A program made the position numbers and the translations under genes. From assembly GCF_019880205.1 (NCBI RefSeq), contig NZ_CP082292.1:806001-870000 (forward strand): 64,000 bases of DNA, written 5' to 3'. This DNA is from Pantoea alfalfae. GTDB lineage: Bacteria > Pseudomonadota > Gammaproteobacteria > Enterobacterales > Enterobacteriaceae. The notes beneath the pieces are model-generated. The model worked only from the letters and a program-made list of their open reading frames with translations, was not told the origin of the DNA and did no database searches. Positions 57,958-64,000 of this stretch are shown here, piece after piece. How positions within the stretch are numbered: position 1 is the stretch's first letter; each line of letters starts with the position of its first letter.

Positions 57958-58030
57958 AACCCGGTGCCGGTCTCCCCAAACCGGACTGGTCAGGAGCCGT
58001 TTTAATTACTCAACTGCGCTCGGATTGCCT

Positions 58031-59170
58031 ATGAAAATCGTAATCGCACCGGATTCATATAAAGAGAGTTTATCCGCCCTGGATGTGGCATCGGCGATTG
58101 AAGCGGGTTTCCGTGACATTTTCCCCGATGCGCATTACGTGAAAATACCGGTCGCCGACGGTGGCGAAGGCACGGTAGAAGCGATGGTGGCGGCGACGAA
58201 GGGGAAAATCGTCAGGCTGAAGGTGACCGGGCCGCTGGGCACGCAGGTCGACGCCTTTTATGGCTTGTCCGGCGATGAGTCCACTGCTTATATCGAAATG
58301 GCAGCAGCCAGCGGACTGGAGCGGGTGCCAGCATCACAGCGTGACCCGCTGATCACGACCTCATTCGGCACCGGCGAGTTGATCCGACATGCGCTGGATA
58401 AGGGCGTCGGCCACATCATCATTGGTATCGGCGGCAGCGCCACCAACGACGGCGGTGCCGGGATGATGCAGGCGCTGGGTGCCCGATTGCTCGACACCCA
58501 GGGTAAAGAGATTGGCCAAGGTGGCGGCGCGCTCTCTCAGCTCGCTAGCATTGATATTGACGCCCTGGATGCCCGCATCCATCAGTGCCGCATTGAAGTG
58601 GCCTGTGACGTCACGAATCCGCTGACCGGCAAAGAGGGCGCATCGGCTATTTTCGGTCCGCAGAAAGGGGCGACCCCGGCGCTGGTGCAGCAGCTCGATC
58701 AGGCGCTGGCCCATTACGCTGAGATTATTCACCGCGATCTCGACATCGATGTGCTGCATATTCCCGGCGGCGGCGCGGCGGGCGGCATGGGCGCGGCGCT
58801 GCACGCCTTCTGTCAGGCGGAGCTGCGGCGCGGCATTGAGATTGTTACTGAGGCACTGGGCCTGGCTGAAGAAGTCAAAGATGCTGACCTGGTGATTACC
58901 GGTGAAGGGCGTATCGACAGCCAGAGTATTAATGGCAAGGTGCCGATTGGGGTTGCCAACGTGGCAAAGCGTTTTAACAAGCCGGTGATTGGCATCGCCG
59001 GAAGCCTGACGGCGGATGTCGGCGTGGTGCATCAGCACGGGATTGATGCAGTGTTTAGCGTGCTCTACAGCATCTGTACACTCGAAGAGGCACTTGCGGA
59101 TGCCGGAAAGAATGTCGAGATGACAGCGCGTAACGTGGCCGCGACGTTAAAACTGGCCGGATTTCACTGA
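58031..59170 (+). CDS. garK: GarK, glycerate 2-kinase
   Basis: A 379-residue glycerate kinase of the GlxK/GarK type (E. coli 381). It phosphorylates D-glycerate to 2-phosphoglycerate, feeding lower glycolysis. 'IVIAPDSYKESLSALDVA', 'GIGGSATNDGGAGMMQALGA', 'IPGGGAAGGMGAALHAF' and 'VITGEGRIDSQSINGK' are diagnostic. The ribosome site is weak (CTCGGATTGCCT), and there are 73 bases between garR and garK, so its expression may be lower than that of garLR. It ends the gud-gar operon. Confidence 0.95.
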   Translation: MKIVIAPDSYKESLSALDVASAIEAGFRDIFPDAHYVKIPVADGGEGTVEAMVAATKGKIVRLKVTGPLGTQVDAFYGLSGDESTAYIEMAAASGLERVPASQRDPLITTSFGTGELIRHALDKGVGHIIIGIGGSATNDGGAGMMQALGARLLDTQGKEIGQGGGALSQLASIDIDALDARIHQCRIEVACDVTNPLTGKEGASAIFGPQKGATPALVQQLDQALAHYAEIIHRDLDIDVLHIPGGGAAGGMGAALHAFCQAELRRGIEIVTEALGLAEEVKDADLVITGEGRIDSQSINGKVPIGVANVAKRFNKPVIGIAGSLTADVGVVHQHGIDAVFSVLYSICTLEEALADAGKNVEMTARNVAATLKLAGFH

Positions 59171-59219
59171 CCGTCAGGACTATCAGGCCAGGCAATGCGG
59201 GCCTGATAGTCCTGACGGT
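59170..59219 (+). terminator. Large hairpin ending the gud-gar operon
   Basis: A perfect 20-bp inverted repeat with a 10-base loop begins within the garK stop codon. A second perfect 10-bp repeat GCAGGTGCGT/ACGCACCTGC follows at 59269-59300. Neither has a T-tract. They separate garK from the convergent barA. Confidence 0.7.
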
Positions 59220-59342
59220 GATGCTGGTGGTAAGCATAGTTTTACGGCATCAGCCTTTTACCCCGGAGGCAGGTGCGTCAGCGGAAGCTAACGCACCTGC
59301 CGGTTAGCGTTTGCGCGAATAACAGGCGTGGCAGCAGGTCCG

Positions 59343-62078
59343 TCAGACTTCCCCGAATCCTAACAGTCGCCGGGCTTCTCTGGCGACGTTCTCCATCTCA
59401 TCCTGCAGTTCCAGCAGTTCCGGCTCCAGCGCAGCGATATCGCTGGCCTCCAGTAGCCCGCGTTCCAGCTGATGACAGAGTTGCTTCATGCGCGGCACGC
59501 CGCTGTAGCTGGCACTGCCGTGCAGCTTGTGAATAATTTCACGCAGGGCGTTGACCTCATTGGCCGCCATAAACTGCGCCATCTTCGCATGCACTTCCGG
59601 TAAAAATTCCAGCAGCATGCGTAGCAGATCGCGCGCCAGATCCGGTTTGTTCGCCGCCTGTCGCAGCGCCAGCTGCCAGTCCAGCGTCGGTAATATCGGC
59701 TGCAGTTCCGGCAGGGAGACCACTGGCGGCGGCGTATAGCGTGCCAGCAGTTGTCTCAGCTTGCTCTCATCAATCGGCTTGGCAAGATAGTCATTCATGC
59801 CCGCCTTGATCAGCTGCTCACGCTCGCCATCAATCGCATGTGCGGTCACCGCCACAATCGGTGTATTCGCGTGATGCGGCAGACCCCGGATAATTTCGCT
59901 GGCACGAATGCCATCAATTTCGGGCATCTGAATATCCATCAGAATCACATCCAGCGACTGCTGACGCGCTGCGCGGATGGCGTGTTCGGCGCTGCTGCAC
60001 AGCAGGATGTTCTGCACCTGCTCCTCCAGCAGCGCGCCAATCAGCTTGAGGTTGGCGGGATTGTCATCCACCGCCATCACCGTTAGCGGTAGACGCGGTG
60101 ACAGCGGCAGCTCGCTGATCTGACGGGTATGGAGATCCAGTAACATCGGCAGAAGCCGTGTCAGTGAGATCGGCTTAGCAATGCAGCCGTCAATGCCGCG
60201 TACCTTCAGTTCATCAGCCAGCAACATCATCGGGCTGGGAAGGGCCATCAGCACGTTGTCTGCCCGATCCAGCAGCCCATTGATCAGGCGCTCATTAAGT
60301 AGTGCAGGCTGGCTGATACCGACCGGCATCGCCATCAGCAGCAGCGGATAGTGAGATTCTTTCAAACCTTCCAGCGTTTCGCTGTAGTCGATCTGCAATG
60401 GAGTGGCGCTTAACATCTCCAGCGCGGCGCTGGCAACGTTAGCATCCGCTTCCACATAGGCAATGCGCGCATGGGACAGCGCATCCAGCACGCGAGGCAT
60501 ACCGGGTGCATTGGGATTAAGATCCAGCTGTACGCGAATCACAAAGGTCGACCCCTGATCCGGCTGGCTGCTGAAGGTGATTTCTCCTCCCATCTCCCGC
60601 ACCAGTTTCTGGGTGATGACCAGACCCAGCCCGGTGCCGCCATGGCGGCGCGTAATGCTGGCGTCAGCCTGACGGAACGCCTGGAACAGCTGTGTCTGCT
60701 GCTGCTCAGAGATGCCGATGCCGGTGTCCTCAACCTGAATCTCCAGCTCGACGCGCGACTGGGTAATCACCCGCTGTCCGACGCGCATGCCGATGTAACC
60801 CTGCTCGGTAAACTTGATGGCGTTACCAATCAGGTTGATCAGAATCTGTTGCAGACGCAGCGCATCGCCAATCACGTTGTCCGGTACGCTGCTGTCACAT
60901 ACCACCGTCAGCTCCAGCCCCTTTTCATGCGCCGACGGCGCCAGCAGCACCAGGGTTTCATCCAGCGTGGCGCGCAGCGGGAAGGGGATTGCCTCCAGCA
61001 TCAGCTTGCCTGCTTCCAGCTTCGAAAAATCGAGAACGTCATTGATAATACTGAGCAGGTTATTTGCCGAGCGCTCAATGGTCTGCATATAGTCGCGCTG
61101 GGTGGTGCGCAGTTGGGTTTTCAGCATCTGCCGGGTAAAGCCCAGCACGCCATTGAGCGGCGTTCGCAGCTCATGCGACATATTGGCCAGAAACTCAGAT
61201 TTGATACGCGCGGCTTCCTGCGCGCGTTTCTTCGCCAGATCCAGTTCAACGTTCTGAATTTCCAGCTGCTCCAGCGTCTCTCTTAAATCCCAGGTTGCCT
61301 GGTCGATATTGTGCTGCATCTCTTCGTGATAGGCGGTCAGCGACATCGCCATCGCGTTAATGCCGTTTTTCAGAATGTTGAGTTCACCCAGCATGTAGCC
61401 CTCAACGCGGCTGTCGAGCTGGCCGCGACGGATGCGGTCAACGGTAGTGACCATATTGCGGATCGGGCCGGTGACATCGCGCATCAGACGATAAGCAAAT
61501 AGCATGGCAAGACAGAGGCAGAAGAGCAGCATCAGCGTGGCAACAAACACCTCTTTGTACTGCTGCAACCGCACCGACTGCAGATCCAGTTCAATCGCCA
61601 CATAGCCCAGCGGATTGCCCGCTGGCTTGGCATCTTCATCCGGTAATTCGTCCACATCGTAACGCTCAGAAGTAATCGGCGTACGCAGAATTAATAGGCT
61701 GCCGTGGCGCTCCATTGAGACATCGTCAGGCAGGGCGCGGATATCATTCTGTTGCAGCAGGCTGAGGTTTTGCTTGTGGTTCGAGGTGACATAAAGCTGA
61801 TTGTGATTATCAAACACCGAGATGGCCCGGACGATGCCGGAATGGCGGCGGTGCAGCAGGCTGACCAGTTCACGCATGGCATCACGGTTGTGCCACGTCA
61901 TGCTGTATTCGCTGGAGATCGCCAGGGGTTCGATGATGTTAGCCCCGGCATCAATCACCTGGCGCTGCAGTTCGTTGTAGCGGTGCACCACAAAAAAGGA
62001 GCTGAGCAGCAGGCCAACCATCAGCGTGGGTGCCAGGATTAAAATCATCATTCGCGCCCGCAGGCTGTATTTGGTCAT
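59343..62078 (-). CDS. barA: BarA, tripartite hybrid sensor histidine kinase
   Basis: A 911-residue inner-membrane kinase (E. coli 918). Order: TM1 ('[20 protein letters not shown]'), a periplasmic loop, TM2 near 176-196, HAMP, dimerisation domain with His302 in '[11 protein letters not shown]', ATPase domain ('[10 protein letters not shown]', 'DTGIGI', 'GGTGLGL'), receiver with Asp715 in '[11 protein letters not shown]', and HPt with His850 in '[10 protein letters not shown]'. It responds to short-chain carboxylates such as acetate and phosphorylates UvrY, which activates csrB (48055-48369 here). It is divergent from rlmD. Confidence 0.97.
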   Translation of the reverse strand: MTKYSLRARMMILILAPTLMVGLLLSSFFVVHRYNELQRQVIDAGANIIEPLAISSEYSMTWHNRDAMRELVSLLHRRHSGIVRAISVFDNHNQLYVTSNHKQNLSLLQQNDIRALPDDVSMERHGSLLILRTPITSERYDVDELPDEDAKPAGNPLGYVAIELDLQSVRLQQYKEVFVATLMLLFCLCLAMLFAYRLMRDVTGPIRNMVTTVDRIRRGQLDSRVEGYMLGELNILKNGINAMAMSLTAYHEEMQHNIDQATWDLRETLEQLEIQNVELDLAKKRAQEAARIKSEFLANMSHELRTPLNGVLGFTRQMLKTQLRTTQRDYMQTIERSANNLLSIINDVLDFSKLEAGKLMLEAIPFPLRATLDETLVLLAPSAHEKGLELTVVCDSSVPDNVIGDALRLQQILINLIGNAIKFTEQGYIGMRVGQRVITQSRVELEIQVEDTGIGISEQQQTQLFQAFRQADASITRRHGGTGLGLVITQKLVREMGGEITFSSQPDQGSTFVIRVQLDLNPNAPGMPRVLDALSHARIAYVEADANVASAALEMLSATPLQIDYSETLEGLKESHYPLLLMAMPVGISQPALLNERLINGLLDRADNVLMALPSPMMLLADELKVRGIDGCIAKPISLTRLLPMLLDLHTRQISELPLSPRLPLTVMAVDDNPANLKLIGALLEEQVQNILLCSSAEHAIRAARQQSLDVILMDIQMPEIDGIRASEIIRGLPHHANTPIVAVTAHAIDGEREQLIKAGMNDYLAKPIDESKLRQLLARYTPPPVVSLPELQPILPTLDWQLALRQAANKPDLARDLLRMLLEFLPEVHAKMAQFMAANEVNALREIIHKLHGSASYSGVPRMKQLCHQLERGLLEASDIAALEPELLELQDEMENVAREARRLLGFGEV

Positions 62079-62171
62079 AATAGTCGCCTGGCTACTCCGG
62101 CATTAACGTCCCTGTGCATGCTGTCGACAAAACGATGCAGGCCGTTTTCGATAAAGAGAATGAATAACACT

Positions 62172-63488
62172 ATGGCGCAATTCTACGTTGCAAAACAGCG
62201 CGTGACGACGCAACAACGGATCACCGTCACCATTGAGGAGCTCGACCCGTTCGGGCAGGGGGTGGCGCGCCACAAGGGCAAAACCCTTTTTGTCACGGGT
62301 GCTCTGCCGGGTGAACAGGCGGAGGTCGTGCTGACAGAGGATAAACGTCAATTTGCCCGGGCGAAAGTGACACGACTGATTAGCCGCAGCCCGGAGCGCG
62401 TCACGCCGCGCTGCCCGCACTACGATCGCTGCGGCGGCTGCCAGCAGCAGCATGCCGATGTGGCGCTGCAACAGCAGAGCAAATCCCAGGCCCTGAGCCG
62501 GATGCTGAGCCAGGCCGCAGCACAGAACGTGGCGGTAGATGAGGTGATCGCCGGTCAGCCCTGGGGCTACCGTCGTCGCGCCCGTCTGGGTCTGCAATGG
62601 CAAAATAAAGCGCAACGCTTACAGATGGGCTTTCGTCAGGAAGCCAGCAACGATCTGGTCGATATTCAGCACTGCCCCATTTTAGCGCCCGAACTTGAAG
62701 CGTTACTGGTTCCGCTGCACCAGTGCCTCAGTGAGTTGCGCGCCGTCAGGCGTCCCGGACATGTGGAACTGGTGCTGGCGGATAACGGCCCGCTGATGAT
62801 TCTGCGCCATCTTGATGCGCTGCATGCCAGCGATCGTGAAAAACTGGAACAGTTTTCGCATAAGCATCAGCTTATGCTGTTCCTGGATGCCGGTGATGAA
62901 GCATTGACCGCGTTAAGTGAATCGACGCCGTTTTATCATTCGCACCAGCTTAAGCTAACCTTCAGCCCACAGAATTTTATTCAGGTTAACGATGCGGTTA
63001 ATCAGCAGATGGTCGCGAAGGCGATCGCCTGGCTCGATCTGCAGCCGGAAGACCGGGTGCTGGATCTGTTTTGCGGCATGGGAAACTTCACACTTCCTAT
63101 AGGAATCTTCGTACATAATGTGGTTGGTGTGGAGGGGATTGCAGCATTACTACGGCAGGCAGCGTATAATGCTGATTTGAATAATCTTAAAAATGTCAGT
63201 TTCTTTCAGCATAATCTGGAAGAAGAGGTGTCGCGCCAGCCGTGGGCGGCACAGGGATTTAACAAGGTATTACTCGATCCGGCACGCGCCGGGGCTGCGG
63301 GCGTCATGGCGCATGTGGTTAAACTTGCACCAGAACGCGTGGTCTATGTTTCGTGTAATCCCACAACACTCGCCCGCGACAGTCAGACATTGCTGTCGGC
63401 AGGCTACCAATTGGAAAGGGTCGCGATGCTGGATATGTTCCCACATACCCGTCATCTCGAATCCATGGTGCTGTTCAGAAAAACATAA
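62172..63488 (+). CDS. rlmD: RlmD, 23S rRNA (uracil-1939-C5)-methyltransferase
   Basis: A 438-residue enzyme (E. coli 433). It has an N-terminal TRAM domain (about 10-70), iron-sulfur cysteines Cys81, Cys87 and Cys90 ('[10 protein letters not shown]') plus 'QHCPILAP', the SAM motif '[14 protein letters not shown]' and the nucleophile in '[13 protein letters not shown]'. The frame continues upstream; 'MAQFY' at 62172 matches the known start, though 'MNNTMAQF' at 62160 is possible because the purine-rich AAAGAGA lies just before it. Confidence 0.95.
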   Translation: MAQFYVAKQRVTTQQRITVTIEELDPFGQGVARHKGKTLFVTGALPGEQAEVVLTEDKRQFARAKVTRLISRSPERVTPRCPHYDRCGGCQQQHADVALQQQSKSQALSRMLSQAAAQNVAVDEVIAGQPWGYRRRARLGLQWQNKAQRLQMGFRQEASNDLVDIQHCPILAPELEALLVPLHQCLSELRAVRRPGHVELVLADNGPLMILRHLDALHASDREKLEQFSHKHQLMLFLDAGDEALTALSESTPFYHSHQLKLTFSPQNFIQVNDAVNQQMVAKAIAWLDLQPEDRVLDLFCGMGNFTLPIGIFVHNVVGVEGIAALLRQAAYNADLNNLKNVSFFQHNLEEEVSRQPWAAQGFNKVLLDPARAGAAGVMAHVVKLAPERVVYVSCNPTTLARDSQTLLSAGYQLERVAMLDMFPHTRHLESMVLFRKT

Positions 63489-63517
63489 GCGATGAATGTC
63501 GTTGTGCAGGAGAGGTT

Positions 63518-64000
63518 ATGGTTGCGGTCAGAAGTGCGCATTTAAATACTGAGGGGGACTTCGCCCTCGACCAGTGGATCGCCAGTCTCGGTATTGCCAA
63601 CCCGCAATCCTGTCAACGCGTTGCTGAGACCTGGCGCTACTGCGAAGCGCAGACGCAGGGCCATCCCGATCAGTCGCTGCTCCTGTGGCGCGGTATTGAG
63701 ATGGTGGAAATCCTCTCCATGCTCAGCATGGATATTGAAAGCCTTTGTGCGGCGCTGATTTTCCCGCTGGCTAACGATGAAGTGGTGAGTGAAGAGGAGC
63801 TGGAAACTGCCGTCGGCAAAGGCATCGTCTCGCTGGTACACGGCGTGCGCGATATGGACGCCATCCGCCAGCTGAAAGCGATCCATAACGACTCCATGGC
63901 CTCTGAACAGGTCGATAACGTCCGCCGCATGCTGCTGGCGATGGTGGAAGACTTTCGCTGCGTGGTGCTCAAGCTGGCCGAACGCATCATGAACCTGCGC
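63518..64000 (+). CDS. relA: RelA, (p)ppGpp synthetase, N-terminal part (truncated by window end)
   Basis: The first 161 residues of RelA: 'MVAVRSAHLNTEGDFALDQW', 'LLLWRGIEMVEILSMLSMDI' and 'EQVDNVRRMLLAMVEDFRCV' match the degenerate hydrolase-like domain. AGGAGAGG lies just before the ATG. The synthetase and regulatory domains lie beyond the window. It follows rlmD after 29 bases, as in E. coli. Confidence 0.97.
   Translation, partial: MVAVRSAHLNTEGDFALDQWIASLGIANPQSCQRVAETWRYCEAQTQGHPDQSLLLWRGIEMVEILSMLSMDIESLCAALIFPLANDEVVSEEELETAVGKGIVSLVHGVRDMDAIRQLKAIHNDSMASEQVDNVRRMLLAMVEDFRCVVLKLAERIMNLR

Noticed and set aside
60471-61286. 271-codon open frame on the plus strand inside barA
   Set aside because: Antisense shadow of a well-conserved kinase gene; high-GC third positions on barA produce such frames.

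Overview
The window looks like a chromosomal segment of an Enterobacterales member. The best fit is an Erwiniaceae (Pantoea/Erwinia-like) genome. This rests on protein-by-protein similarity to Escherichia coli families recalled from knowledge, together with a gene order that follows the E. coli tas-to-relA backbone with clear differences. No search was run, so the genus is an inference.

Layout. (1) 1-2150: the 3' end of a chaperone-usher fimbrial operon (usher C-terminus, two-domain tip adhesin, minor pilin). A trypsin-like lipoprotein protease and an MFS exporter gene follow. (2) 4380-6659: divergent lysR/lysA. (3) 6692-11604: an accessory sugar module made of a lactose/cellobiose-type PTS (IIA divergent from IIC-GH1-IIB), a FadR-type GntR regulator and a coupled acetyltransferase. 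It sits between lysA and tas, where E. coli carries lplT-aas-omrAB-galR. (4) 11645-19927: tas, ygdR, ygdQ, mutH, a DnaA-box-rich intergenic region matching DARS2 in position, then rppH-ptsP and lgt-thyA. (5) 20116-33649: prepilin-like genes ppdA-ppdB-ygdB-ppdC followed by recC-ptrA-recB-recD, many overlapping by a few bases. (6) 33697-49999: argA (with ARG boxes) divergent from amiC, three identical initiator tRNA genes, mltA, tcdA, csdE-csdA, ygdI, sRNA gcvB with gcvA, ygdD-rlmM, xni, ppnN, queF, syd, sRNA csrB, and yqcC-truC-yqcA. (7) 50066-59170: a consolidated hexarate catabolic locus, garD divergent from gudP-gudX-gudD-garL-garR-garK. (8) 59343-64000: barA, rlmD and the start of relA.

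How the parts connect. BarA signals to UvrY, and a good UvrY-type palindrome lies upstream of csrB, so a kinase and an RNA output of the Csr circuit are about 11 kb apart here. The gar/gud genes form a complete route from galactarate or glucarate to pyruvate plus 2-phosphoglycerate. The RecBCD subunits, MutH and DARS2 make the middle of the window rich in DNA maintenance functions. The PTS module carries four copies of a GG-N-AT-N-CC dyad between its divergent arms, which are good candidates for the operators of its own GntR regulator.

Most of the window is conserved chromosomal backbone. I did not find a clearly unprecedented system. The most informative non-obvious items are the PTS operator array and island, DARS2, the two regulatory sRNAs and the merged gar/gud locus.
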